From Halomonas zincidurans B6 (GTDB lineage Bacteria; Pseudomonadota; Gammaproteobacteria; Pseudomonadales; Halomonadaceae), in NCBI RefSeq assembly GCF_000731955.1, contig NZ_JNCK01000001.1:3038001-3102000 (forward strand): a DNA stretch of 64,000 nt, in the 5' to 3' direction. Positions 43,504 to 51,407 of this stretch are shown here, one piece after another. The notes under the pieces were generated by a model. That model saw only the letters and a list, made by a program, of their open reading frames with translations, was not told the origin of the DNA and made no database searches. Numbering within the stretch: the first letter of the stretch is position 1; each line of letters opens with the position of its first letter. The position numbers and the translations under genes are program-made.

Positions 43504-44484
43504 TCAGGGCGTCGTGGTGGGGTGATCGGCCGCGGCCGGGGCGCCGTGAAAGCCGGCGAGAAATGCGTCGAGCTCGTCGAACAGCGGCTCGCGGATGAAC
43601 GCCGACTCGTTGACCAGATGGTGACGCGCCTCGGGATGGCGGACCACCCGCGCCTGGGGAAACTTGCCGGTCAGCACCTCGAGATTCCATGCCCAGTCGA
43701 CGGTCAGGTCCTGCTCGCCCTGCAGGATCAGCACCGGCAGGTCGCTGGCCGGCAGCGCCAGCATATGGCTCATCCAGCGGCGCATCGCGGTGACCCAGGT
43801 CAACGTCAGACGGTCGGGCTGCAGGGGGTCGCTTTCGCGCAGAAAGGCGGCGAAGTCGGCGTCGTTGGAGTTGGCCTGGTAGCTCCGCGGGATCGAGCGG
43901 ATGAACGGGCTGGCCAGACGATGCAGCCAGCTCGACTGCGGCCAGCCCCATGGCCGCACCAGCGGCGCGAGCAGGGCGAGCCCCTGCCAGGGCGAGGCCG
44001 TGCCGCGACCCAGCGCGTCGGTGGCGAGGATCGCTGCGCCGGTACTCTGGCCGATGCCCACCCAGGGGTGAGGCGCCAGGTCCTCGCCGGTGAGTTGACG
44101 CTGCAGCGCCTGCAGGCAGGCGCCGTAGTCCTCGAAGTCGTCGATGGTCGCGCGCGCCCCGCTGGACAGGCCATGCCCCGGCAGGTCCCACAGCACCACG
44201 CGCCAGCCCTGGTCGAGCAGCCGTTCGAGCAGGTGGCGGTAGAGCCCCAGATGATCGAAATACCCGTGCACGACGAAGGCCGTGCCGCACGGTTGCTCGG
44301 GTGTCCATACCTGCGCCCACAGCCGGTAACGCTCGGTGTCGACGAACCCGGCGTAGAGGCCGACCCGGCGATCGAGCAGCGGCGCCAGACGATAGTGCGC
44401 CAGGTAGTCGCTCAACGCGCGCGGCGGCAAAGCGCTTATCCGCGCCAGCGGTCCGAGGGCCTGTAGGGATTCGAATTGGCTCAT
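43504..44484 (-). CDS. Alpha/beta hydrolase (monoacylglycerol lipase / lysophospholipase-like)
   Basis: 326 residues of the Hydrolase_4 type. HGYFDHLGLY forms the oxyanion loop, the nucleophile serine is in GIGQSTGAAI, LQGEQDLTVDW holds the acid, and HHLVNES holds the histidine. No signal peptide is seen. Lysophospholipase activity is inferred from the family. It leads a two-gene unit with the lipoprotein, which hints at a role at the cell envelope. Confidence 0.85.
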   Translation of the reverse strand: MSQFESLQALGPLARISALPPRALSDYLAHYRLAPLLDRRVGLYAGFVDTERYRLWAQVWTPEQPCGTAFVVHGYFDHLGLYRHLLERLLDQGWRVVLWDLPGHGLSSGARATIDDFEDYGACLQALQRQLTGEDLAPHPWVGIGQSTGAAILATDALGRGTASPWQGLALLAPLVRPWGWPQSSWLHRLASPFIRSIPRSYQANSNDADFAAFLRESDPLQPDRLTLTWVTAMRRWMSHMLALPASDLPVLILQGEQDLTVDWAWNLEVLTGKFPQARVVRHPEARHHLVNESAFIREPLFDELDAFLAGFHGAPAAADHPTTTP

Positions 44485-44608
44485 TGGGCTCCTTGTTGTA
44501 CGCCTCCATGCTAGCGTCGATTGTGAACCAGCGCAGGCCTTGTGTCGCTAACCGATGACGCTCATTGGCCCTGCTCGCTTGCCCCTTGCGGGATTTTCTG
44601 AGCTAATG

Positions 44609-44627
44609 TGTGGAATGTATTTCCACA
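44609..44627. promoter_or_regulatory. Palindromic operator upstream of glcB
   Basis: TGTGGAA-TGTAT-TTCCACA is a perfect 7-base inverted repeat, 65 bases ahead of the glcB ATG. A dedicated regulator (for example a GntR-family glycolate or acetate sensor) is a plausible binder, but the factor is not identified and no regulator gene is adjacent. Confidence 0.5.
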
Positions 44628-44691
44628 ATTACCGCATGAAGGGCCATCGCATCGCGACGGCGTCATGCAGTGCAGCAGGAGGTAGCTTGCC

Positions 44692-46905
44692 ATGACTCAA
44701 CGTGTCACACGTCACCGCCTTCAGGTGGCCGCCGAACTCGATCGCTTCCTCAACGAGGCCGCGTTGCCCGACAGCGGGGTCGATCCCGACGACTTCTGGT
44801 CCGGGCTCGATGCGCTGGTACACGATCTGACTCCCAGGAACCGCGAACTGCTCGCCGAACGCGAGCGCCTGCAGGGCGAGCTGGATGCGTGGCACAAGGC
44901 ACACCCCGGGCCGGTCCGCGATCTACGCAGTTACCGGGACTTCCTCAAGCGGATCGGCTACCTGGTCGATCCGCCAAGCAGCGTCGCGGCCACCACCCGC
45001 AATGTCGACGCCGCGGTCGCCGTACAGGCCGGCCCGCAGCTGGTGGTGCCGATGAGCAACGCCCGCTACGCCCTCAATGCCGCCAACGCGCGCTGGGGCA
45101 GCCTCTACGATGCACTCTACGGCAGCGACGTGATCGGCGAGGAGGGTGGCGCCGAGAAAAGCGGCGGCTATAACCCCAAGCGCGGCGAGAAGGTCATCGG
45201 CTACGCACGCAACGTGCTCGACCAGGCGGCGCCGCTGGCCGAAGGCTCGCATCGCGACGCCCAGCGCTACAGCGTCAGCGGCCGCCATCTCACGGTGACC
45301 TTGAAAGACGGGCGCGACGTGGGCCTCAAGCGCCCCGACCAGTTCCTCGGCTATCAGGGCGAGGCCAGCGCACCGACGGCGGTGCTGCTCGCCAATCATG
45401 GCCTGCACCTGGAAATTCAGTTCGACGCCGAGCACGCCATCGGCAAGACCGACCCGGCGCACGTCAAGGACGTGGCGCTCGAGGCGGCGGTGACCACCAT
45501 CATGGACTGCGAGGACTCGGTGGCGGCGGTCGATGCCGAGGACAAGGTCGGCGTCTACGCCAACTGGCTGGGGCTGATGCGCGGCGATCTTACCGAGACC
45601 ATCGACAAGGGCGGCAAGACCTTCACCCGCCGCTTGAGCCCCGACCGCGAGTACCGTGCGGCCGATGGCAGCGCGCTGAGCCTGCCCGGGCGCTCGCTGC
45701 TGTTCGTGCGCAACGTCGGCCATCTGATGACCACCCCGGCGGTGCTCGACGGCGACGGCAACGAGATCCCCGAGGGCATCCTCGACGGTTTGGTGACCAG
45801 CCTGATCGCGCTGCACGATCTTAACAAGGCCGACAAAAACGCGAGCGCGGCTTCGGGCGCCACTGACGGCGCCGCGATGAGAAACAGCCGTACCGGCTCG
45901 GTCTACATCGTCAAGCCCAAGATGCACGGCCCCCAGGAAGTGGCGTTCGCCAACGAGCTGTTCTCGCGCATCGAGGATGTGCTGGGCATGGCCCGCGACA
46001 CGCTGAAGATCGGCATCATGGACGAGGAACGGCGCACCACCGTCAATCTCAAGGCCTGCATCGATGCGGCGCGCTCGCGGGTGGCATTCATCAATACCGG
46101 CTTCCTCGATCGCACCGGCGACGAGATGCATACCGCCATGGAAGCCGGGGCGATGCTGCGCAAGGGCGACATGAAGGGTGCGGCGTGGATCGCCGCCTAC
46201 GAAAAGAACAACGTCCAGGTCGGGCTGACCTGCGGCCTGCGCGGACGCGCCCAGATCGGCAAGGGCATGTGGGCGATGCCCGACAAGATGGCGGCGATGC
46301 TCGAGCAGAAGATCGGCCATCCCAAGGCTGGCGCCAATACCGCCTGGGTACCGTCGCCGACCGCCGCGGTACTGCACGCGCTGCATTATCACCAGATCGA
46401 CGTCGACGCCGTCCAGCAGGAACTCGAGCGCCAGGGCGAAGGCGACCTGCTCGACGACCTGTTGACGGTGCCGGTGGTCGAACGCGCCGACTGGGGCCGC
46501 GATGAGATCCAGCAGGAGCTCGACAACAACTGCCAGGGCATTCTCGGCTACGTGGTGCGCTGGGTCGAGCACGGCGTGGGCTGCTCCAAGGTACCCGACA
46601 TCCACGACGTCGGCCTGATGGAGGACCGCGCCACACTGCGCATTTCCAGCCAGCACATCGCCAACTGGCTTTACCATGGCGTGGTCAGCGAGGCTCAGGT
46701 ACGCGAGACGCTGGAACGCATGGCCAAGGTGGTCGACGACCAGAACGCCGGCGACCCGGAATACACCCCGATGACTGCCCATCTGGCCGACTCCAGCGCC
46801 TTCCAGGCCGCCTCCGACCTGATCTTCAAGGGTCGCAGCCAGCCGGCCGGTTATACCGAGCCGCTCTTGCATCACTGGCGCGCCGTGCACAAGGCGAAAT
46901 CCTGA
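44692..46905 (+). CDS. glcB: Malate synthase G
   Basis: 737 residues (723 in E. coli). It condenses glyoxylate with acetyl-CoA to malate and water. Equivalents of the catalytic set are visible: Arg in RTGSVYIVKPKMHGP, Glu in IMDEERRTTV, Asp in TGFLDRTGDEMHT and the general-base Asp in LMEDRATLRISSQ. GGAGG precedes the ATG. Isocitrate lyase is not adjacent. The gene stands alone behind the palindromic operator at 44609. Confidence 0.97.
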   Translation: MTQRVTRHRLQVAAELDRFLNEAALPDSGVDPDDFWSGLDALVHDLTPRNRELLAERERLQGELDAWHKAHPGPVRDLRSYRDFLKRIGYLVDPPSSVAATTRNVDAAVAVQAGPQLVVPMSNARYALNAANARWGSLYDALYGSDVIGEEGGAEKSGGYNPKRGEKVIGYARNVLDQAAPLAEGSHRDAQRYSVSGRHLTVTLKDGRDVGLKRPDQFLGYQGEASAPTAVLLANHGLHLEIQFDAEHAIGKTDPAHVKDVALEAAVTTIMDCEDSVAAVDAEDKVGVYANWLGLMRGDLTETIDKGGKTFTRRLSPDREYRAADGSALSLPGRSLLFVRNVGHLMTTPAVLDGDGNEIPEGILDGLVTSLIALHDLNKADKNASAASGATDGAAMRNSRTGSVYIVKPKMHGPQEVAFANELFSRIEDVLGMARDTLKIGIMDEERRTTVNLKACIDAARSRVAFINTGFLDRTGDEMHTAMEAGAMLRKGDMKGAAWIAAYEKNNVQVGLTCGLRGRAQIGKGMWAMPDKMAAMLEQKIGHPKAGANTAWVPSPTAAVLHALHYHQIDVDAVQQELERQGEGDLLDDLLTVPVVERADWGRDEIQQELDNNCQGILGYVVRWVEHGVGCSKVPDIHDVGLMEDRATLRISSQHIANWLYHGVVSEAQVRETLERMAKVVDDQNAGDPEYTPMTAHLADSSAFQAASDLIFKGRSQPAGYTEPLLHHWRAVHKAKS

Positions 46906-46910
46906 GCTGC

Positions 46911-46952
46911 GGGCTACGGGCTACGGGCTACGGGCTACGGGCTACGGGCTAT
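46911..46952. repeat. 7-base tandem repeat GGGCTAC, six units
   Basis: Five exact copies of GGGCTAC followed by GGGCTAT, starting 6 bases after the glcB stop. A slippage-prone microsatellite rare in bacterial intergenic DNA; copy number is likely to vary between strains. Confidence 0.95.
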
Positions 46953-46966
46953 GCAGGCCTGAGCGG

Positions 46967-47023
46967 GTGGGAGCGAATTTATTCGCGATGAATTGGCTCC
47001 ATCGGGAACAAGTTCCCTCCCAC
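46967..47023. repeat. REP-like palindromic element
   Basis: Begins GTGGGAGCGAATTTATTCGCGA and ends TTCCCTCCCAC, so the ends are inverted repeats and the first half contains an inner GCGAATTTATTCGC palindrome. This is the layout of pseudomonad-type REP sequences. No RAYT transposase is nearby. The remaining 255-base gap to the thioesterase gene holds nothing else recognisable. Confidence 0.75.
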
Positions 47024-47160
47024 GGGGCTATGGGTTATGAGCTGCTAGCAATGGGTAGGGGGTATCCTGATGCTCGCGGCTCGCGGTCTGTGCGGCGCTC
47101 GGCGCTTGCGCTATCGTGGGCGCAACCGCCGAGCGTCATCGAGCCCGCCAGGAGAAAGCC

Positions 47161-47583
47161 ATGACCGTAATGACCGCCGCCGCCATCGAGGAATTTCTCG
47201 ACGAGGTATTCCCCCATCGTCAGGGCACCATCGAAGGGGTCGACGAGATGCGCGCCACCATGAGCCTGGCGATCGAGGACGAGCATCTGCGTCCCGGCGC
47301 CTGTGTCTCCGGGCCGAGCATGATGGCGTTGGCGGATGTCTGTCTATACGTGGCGATCCTCGCTCAGATCGGTCCCGAGGCGATGGCGGTGACCAGCGAC
47401 CTGAACTGCCACTTTCTGCGCCGTGCTCGCGGCGATCGCGACCTGATCGCCAATGCCCGGCTGGTCAAGCTCGGCCGGCGCCTGGCGGTGGGCGAGGTCG
47501 AGCTGTTCTCGGCCGGCGACGATCAGCCGGTGGCGCTGGTCACGGCGACCTACGTACTGCCCGATCAGGACGAGGACGACTGA
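47161..47583 (+). CDS. PaaI-family hotdog-fold thioesterase
   Basis: 140 residues, single hotdog domain. GACVSGPSMMALADVCLY has the family catalytic-region pattern with the conserved Asp, and TSDLNCHFLRRA forms the following strand. It probably hydrolyses an aryl- or acyl-CoA; the substrate is unknown. AGGAGA precedes ATG 47161. It converges on the DUF423 gene with only 1 base between the stop codons. Confidence 0.87.
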   Translation: MTVMTAAAIEEFLDEVFPHRQGTIEGVDEMRATMSLAIEDEHLRPGACVSGPSMMALADVCLYVAILAQIGPEAMAVTSDLNCHFLRRARGDRDLIANARLVKLGRRLAVGEVELFSAGDDQPVALVTATYVLPDQDEDD

Positions 47584-47584
47584 A

Positions 47585-47968
47585 TCATCTCGCCGGGCGA
47601 GCCCGCCCGGCGCAGACCGCCAGCGCCAGCCAGCCAGCCATCAGCAGCAGCCCACCCAGCGGCGTGACCGGCCCCAGCCAGCGAGCACCGGTCAGCACCA
47701 GCAGGTACAGCGAGCCCGAGAACAGCGCGGCTCCCGAAGCCCACAGCGCCAGCACCAGGCGCTGACCGCGCAGCGGCTGGATCTGACGCCAGACCAATAC
47801 CCCGAGCATCGCCAGGGTATGCCAGACCTGGTAGCGCACGGCCGTGTCGAAGGTCTCGAGCAGACCCGGCGCGACGTCCCCCTGCAGGCCGTGGGCACCG
47901 AACGCGCCGGCGGCCACGCCGAGCAAACCGCTCAGCGCGACGCCAATCCAGGTAAACCGATGGGGCAT
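47585..47968 (-). CDS. DUF423 (YgdD-like) inner-membrane protein
   Basis: 127 residues with four helices and the family pattern GVAAGAFGAHGLQ near the N-terminus, VRYQVWHTLAML in the middle and LGPVTPLGG near the end. Function unknown. AGGAG lies 9 bases ahead of ATG 47968. The gene is conserved next to thiS-thiG in pseudomonads too, there with mtgA, which is absent here. Confidence 0.9.
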   Translation of the reverse strand: MPHRFTWIGVALSGLLGVAAGAFGAHGLQGDVAPGLLETFDTAVRYQVWHTLAMLGVLVWRQIQPLRGQRLVLALWASGAALFSGSLYLLVLTGARWLGPVTPLGGLLLMAGWLALAVCAGRARPAR

Positions 47969-48264
47969 GGCGAAGCACTCCTGACTTGGTGAATCATATA
48001 GGCCGTGAAAGCGCATCCGGTCGGCCGCGCAAAGCACCGAGGCTTTCGTCGTCGATGTGGCTCGCTATGATGCCGCCCGTCGACCCGCCTGGCGAGCCGG
48101 TATTCGATCCCAAGGTGCGCAACGAGCCCGAACAGGTCGATAGCGATGTCTGGCCGCCGCGAGATATCTGATTGCGGGATGTCTGCGGCAACGTTTGGCG
48201 TTAAAATGATGGCCCGTCTTCGGAACGGGCCGTTAACGCTTTGATCATTGGATGCACAGACGTC
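47969..48264 (+). other. 296-base gap before thiS
   Basis: A frame with starts at 48055, 48067 and 48070 ends at 48171 and encodes an acidic, proline-rich peptide (MMPPVDPPGEPVFDPK onward, 34-39 residues). It could be a tiny gene or the end of a lost one. Downstream, GGCCCGT and ACGGGCC (48210-48230) form a hairpin nested in CGTTAA/TTAACG. No TPP riboswitch consensus is visible. Confidence 0.3.
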
Positions 48265-48465
48265 ATGCAGATTCAGCTCAATGGCCAGCGCCATACGCTC
48301 GACGGCGAACCGACCCTCGACGACCTGGTCGCGACGCTGGGCCTGACGGGGCGGCGCATCGCGATCGAGGTCAACGAAGCGATCGTGCCGCGCAGCCAGC
48401 ACACCGCGACCCGGCTGGCCGACGGCGACCGGGTCGAAGTGGTCCACGCCATCGGCGGTGGTTGA
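48265..48465 (+). CDS. thiS: Sulfur-carrier protein ThiS
   Basis: 66-residue ubiquitin-like protein whose C-terminal glycine is thiocarboxylated and gives sulfur to the thiazole of thiamine. It starts MQIQLNGQ and ends HAIGGG, providing the Gly-Gly terminus. ATG 48265 is chosen by homology; the frame opens earlier. thiG follows after 58 bases. Confidence 0.93.
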   Translation: MQIQLNGQRHTLDGEPTLDDLVATLGLTGRRIAIEVNEAIVPRSQHTATRLADGDRVEVVHAIGGG

Positions 48466-48523
48466 TCGCCGCGGCAGGACGACCGCAGGTGCGCAGGCCA
48501 CCGCGACTACTCTCGGAGCCATT

Positions 48524-49321
48524 ATGACCGACCTTCAACTCGACCGGCCTTGGCGGGTCGCCGAACGTACGTTCCATTCGCGGCTGCTGGTCGGCACCGG
48601 CAAGTACCGCGATCTCGACGAGACCGCGGCGGCGGTCGCCGCCAGCGGCGCCGAGATCGTCACCTTCGCCGTGCGCCGCACCAATCTCGGCCAGAGTCCC
48701 GACGAGCCCAACCTGCTCGACGCCGTGTCCCCCGAGCGTTACACGCTGCTGCCCAATACCGCCGGCTGCTATACCGCCAAGGACGCCGTACGGACCTGCA
48801 AGCTGGCGCGGGAACTGCTCGACGGCCACAACCTGGTCAAGCTCGAGGTGCTGGGCGACGACCAGACGCTGTATCCCAACGTGGTCGAGACGCTCAAGGC
48901 CGCCGACGAGCTGGTCCGCGACGGCTTCGAGGTGATGGTCTACACCAGCGACGATCCGATCGTCGCCCGCGAACTCGAGGCGCTCGGCTGTAGCGCGGTA
49001 ATGCCGCTGGGCTCACTGATCGGCTCGGGCCATGGCCTGCTCAACCCGGCGAATCTGGCGCTGATCGTCGACAACGCCAGCGTGCCGGTGCTGGTCGACG
49101 CCGGCATCGGCACCGCCTCCGACGCGGCGCTGGCGATGGAGATGGGCTGCGCCGGGGTGCTGATGAACTCGGCGATCGCTCACGCCCGCCACCCGATCGT
49201 CATGGCCGGGGCCATGAAGAAGGCCATCGAGGCCGGCCGCGAGGCCTTCCTTGCCGAGCGCATGCCGCGGCGCTCGCGCGCCGAGGCGTCATCGCCGGTC
49301 AGCGGGCGGATCAACTCCTGA
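48524..49321 (+). CDS. thiG: Thiazole synthase
   Basis: 265-residue TIM-barrel enzyme that forms the thiazole phosphate from DXP, the ThiS thiocarboxylate and dehydroglycine. LLVGTGKYRD opens the barrel, the Schiff-base lysine is in LVKLEVLGD, and VDAGIGTASDAALAMEMG lies in the phosphate-binding part. GGAG precedes ATG 48524. thiO/thiH are not adjacent. trmB starts 9 bases after the stop. Confidence 0.96.
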   Translation: MTDLQLDRPWRVAERTFHSRLLVGTGKYRDLDETAAAVAASGAEIVTFAVRRTNLGQSPDEPNLLDAVSPERYTLLPNTAGCYTAKDAVRTCKLARELLDGHNLVKLEVLGDDQTLYPNVVETLKAADELVRDGFEVMVYTSDDPIVARELEALGCSAVMPLGSLIGSGHGLLNPANLALIVDNASVPVLVDAGIGTASDAALAMEMGCAGVLMNSAIAHARHPIVMAGAMKKAIEAGREAFLAERMPRRSRAEASSPVSGRINS

Positions 49322-49330
49322 GTGCATGAG

Positions 49331-50062
49331 ATGAGTGACAACCCTTTGAGCGTCGAGAGCGAGACCTCGTCAGCCGGCGATTCGCGTCCGCGGCGCGGCA
49401 TCAAGAGCTATGTGCTGCGCGCCGGGCGCATGACCGTCGCCCAGACCCGCGGCCTCGAGGAGGTCTGGCCGCGTCTGGGACTGAGCGTCGTCGATGGCCC
49501 GCTGAATCTCGATGCCCTGTTCGGGCGCGCCGCGCCGCGGGTGGTGGAGATCGGCTTCGGCATGGGCGCCTCGCTGATCGAACAGGTGCAGGCCCACCCG
49601 GAAACCGACTTCATCGGTATCGAGGTGCACGCCCCGGGGGTGGGCAAGCTGCTCGACGAGGCCGACAAGCGCCAATTGAGCAACCTGCGGGTGTATCGCG
49701 AGGATGCCCTGGAGGTGCTGTCCCGGTGCATCCCCGAGGCCAGCCTCGACGGTCTGCAGCTATTCTTCCCCGATCCCTGGCCGAAGAAGAAGCATCACAA
49801 GCGGCGCATCGTCCAGCCGACCTTCGTCGAGCTGGTGCGCACCCGGCTCAAGCCCGGCGGCACGCTGCACATGGCCACCGACTGGCAAGCCTATGCCGAA
49901 CACATGTCCGAGGTCATGGCCGCGGCCCCCGGCTATCGCAACACCGCGGCCGAGGGCGATTACGTGGCGCGCCCCGCGTTTCGCCCGCTGACCAAGTTCG
50001 AAAGCCGCGGCGCGAAGCTCGGTCATGGCGTTTGGGACCTGCTTTTCGCGCGGACCGATTGA
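49331..50062 (+). CDS. trmB: tRNA (guanine-N7)-methyltransferase
   Basis: 243-residue SAM-dependent enzyme making m7G46 in tRNA. The SAM motif is VVEIGFGMGASL. The catalytic/tRNA-binding block is FPDPWPKKKHHKRR, and TDWQAYAEHM follows. An in-frame GTG at 49322 is possible but ATG 49331 gives the usual N-terminus. It shares the thiS-thiG transcript, as in pseudomonads. Confidence 0.95.
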   Translation: MSDNPLSVESETSSAGDSRPRRGIKSYVLRAGRMTVAQTRGLEEVWPRLGLSVVDGPLNLDALFGRAAPRVVEIGFGMGASLIEQVQAHPETDFIGIEVHAPGVGKLLDEADKRQLSNLRVYREDALEVLSRCIPEASLDGLQLFFPDPWPKKKHHKRRIVQPTFVELVRTRLKPGGTLHMATDWQAYAEHMSEVMAAAPGYRNTAAEGDYVARPAFRPLTKFESRGAKLGHGVWDLLFARTD

Positions 50063-50093
50063 GAAAAACCGCCGCCGCTGCATGCCGTCCCGA

Positions 50094-50116
50094 GGCCGCT
50101 CATCGAGCGGCCTTTT
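50094..50116 (+). terminator. Terminator of thiS-thiG-trmB
   Basis: GGCCGCTC, loop ATC, GAGCGGCC, then TTTT: an 8-bp perfect stem starting 31 bases after the trmB stop. Confidence 0.75.
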
Positions 50117-50144
50117 CATGCGTCTGACAGGGGCGGCGCTCGAT

Positions 50145-50258
50145 AAAAAAACCGCCCGGGAGGGCGGCTGTAAGACCGTGACTAGCTTGATGAGGAGATA
50201 ACCATGGCAGGAACCTGACATTCGCTGCGATGGTCCGTGGCGCTTTGGCAAACGCCAC
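50145..50258 (-). ncRNA. Iron-responsive small RNA, PrrF/RyhB-type candidate
   Basis: On the minus strand a perfect TTGACA (50293-50288) and a Fur-like box precede about 114 bases with no good protein frame. The RNA opens with a hairpin (GTGGCGTTT, GCC, AAAGCGCCAC). It has an unstructured core GGTTATCTCCTCATCAAG that contains the anti-Shine-Dalgarno CTCCT, and it ends in a terminator (CCGCCC, TCCC, GGGCGG, seven T). These are the hallmarks of PrrF/RyhB RNAs, which are made in iron starvation and block translation of iron-rich proteins such as SodB. The core resembles the Pseudomonas PrrF core as I recall it. It lies between trmB and the AEC transporter gene. Confidence 0.78.
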
Positions 50259-50266
50259 AATCAAAA

Positions 50267-50293
50267 GGTAATAGTTCTCATTTGTTCTGTCAA
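50267..50293 (-). promoter_or_regulatory. Promoter with Fur-like box for the small RNA
   Basis: The minus strand has the -35 TTGACA and, overlapping the spacer, ACAAATGAGAACTATTACC (50285-50267). This matches 12 of 19 bases of the Fur consensus GATAATGATAATCATTATC. The -10 is weak (TACCTT, 17 bases from the -35). Fur bound here would cover the promoter. Confidence 0.65.
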
Positions 50294-50352
50294 TCTAAAA
50301 GAGACATATTTTCAACAAGTCCTCGCGCCAATCGCCGGCCGCCGGATTCGCG

Positions 50353-51267
50353 CTAGCCGGTCAGCGCCAGCCAGGCCGGCAGGCTGAGCATGGCGAGTAG
50401 CGTCTGGCCAGTGATCAGCGCCGCCATCAATTCGGCATCACCGCCCAGTTGGCGCGCCAGGATATAGGCCGAGGTGGCGGTGGGCAGGGCGGCGAAGAGC
50501 AATGCGACGTCACGGCTGACCGGGTCGAGCCCGGTCAGCCAGGCCAGCGCCAGCACCAGGGCCGGCATCAACACCAGCTTGACCAGGTTGGCGCTCCACA
50601 CGCCGCGATCGAGGCGCGCCAGCGCACGTGGCCGCAGTGCCACGCCCACCGCCACCAGGCCGAGTGGCAGTGCGGCGCGACCCAGCAGGCCGACGGCCTG
50701 CTCGCTCCACCCCGGCAGCCCAAGGCCCGATAAATTGAGGGCAATGCCAATGAGACAGGCCAGGATCAGCGGGTTGCGGGTCAGCGCCGCGAAGCTCTTG
50801 GCAAGGCTCGACGGGCCCAGGGTGCCGGCGGCGATGAAGCACGCCACGCACAGTACGTTGACCACCGGCACCATCAGCGCCACCGCCACCGCGGCGACCG
50901 TCGCCCCGGCGTTGCCATGCAGGGCAGCCGCACCGGCAACGCCGACGTAGGTATTGAAGCGCAATGCGCCCTGGAACACCGACGTGAACGCCGCCGCGTC
51001 GAGTCCCAGCGCGGGACGGGCCCACCACAGCGCGACCGCGAAGCCGGCGATGGCACCCAGCAGCACGATGGCCACGCGACCCACCGGAACCTGGGAGACA
51101 TCGGCGGTGGCCAGCGTGGAAACCAGCATGGCGGGAAACAGCAGAAAATAGATCAGGCGCTCCATCTGCACCCAGAAATCGCCGCCGGGCAGGCGTCGCC
51201 AGCCGAGCAGGGCGCCCAGCAGGATCAATAGAAACAGCGGACCCAGGGCGCCTTGAACGCTGCTCAT
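50353..51267 (-). CDS. AEC-family transporter (auxin efflux carrier / MdcF-like)
   Basis: 304 residues, about ten helices in two five-helix halves typical of AEC carriers, with LRFNTYVGVAGAAAL and ATSAYILARQLGGDAELMAALIT as recognisable family segments. Substrates in bacteria are usually small organic acids; here unknown. AAGGAG precedes ATG 51267. It has no terminator of its own, so transcripts may run into the small RNA and stop at its terminator (50145). Confidence 0.88.
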   Translation of the reverse strand: MSSVQGALGPLFLLILLGALLGWRRLPGGDFWVQMERLIYFLLFPAMLVSTLATADVSQVPVGRVAIVLLGAIAGFAVALWWARPALGLDAAAFTSVFQGALRFNTYVGVAGAAALHGNAGATVAAVAVALMVPVVNVLCVACFIAAGTLGPSSLAKSFAALTRNPLILACLIGIALNLSGLGLPGWSEQAVGLLGRAALPLGLVAVGVALRPRALARLDRGVWSANLVKLVLMPALVLALAWLTGLDPVSRDVALLFAALPTATSAYILARQLGGDAELMAALITGQTLLAMLSLPAWLALTG

Positions 51268-51339
51268 CGAACTCTCCTTCTTGCTGCGAGGCCGGGCGCC
51301 GTGGCTTGATGCCTTGACCCTCATCACGCGGAGATCCAC

Positions 51340-51371
51340 AAAAAACCCCCGCACGGCTGGCATGCGGGGGT
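51340..51371 (-). terminator. Terminator of the FKBP gene
   Basis: On the minus strand ACCCCCGCA and TGCGGGGGT form a 9-bp stem followed by TTTTT. It separates the isomerase gene from the AEC gene downstream. Confidence 0.8.
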
Positions 51372-51407
51372 GAGCGAGCCTTTCGCGGCTGACTCTCTTG
51401 GGCGTGC

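Noticed and set aside
42977..44509. 510-residue frame covering hydrolase and lipoprotein genes
   Set aside because: Only its last 174 residues are protein-like; the rest is an out-of-frame reading of the hydrolase, which has its own intact triad.
44923..46890. 655-residue frame antisense to glcB
   Set aside because: glcB has all catalytic residues; the antisense frame has no motif.
48172..48264. Possible TPP riboswitch upstream of thiS
   Set aside because: No conserved thi-box elements are visible; only a simple hairpin is present.
50204..50218. Five-codon frame (ATG to TGA) directly after a perfect GAGGAG on the plus strand
   Set aside because: The apparent ribosome site is the complement of the anti-Shine-Dalgarno core of the small RNA on the other strand; a four-residue product has no support.
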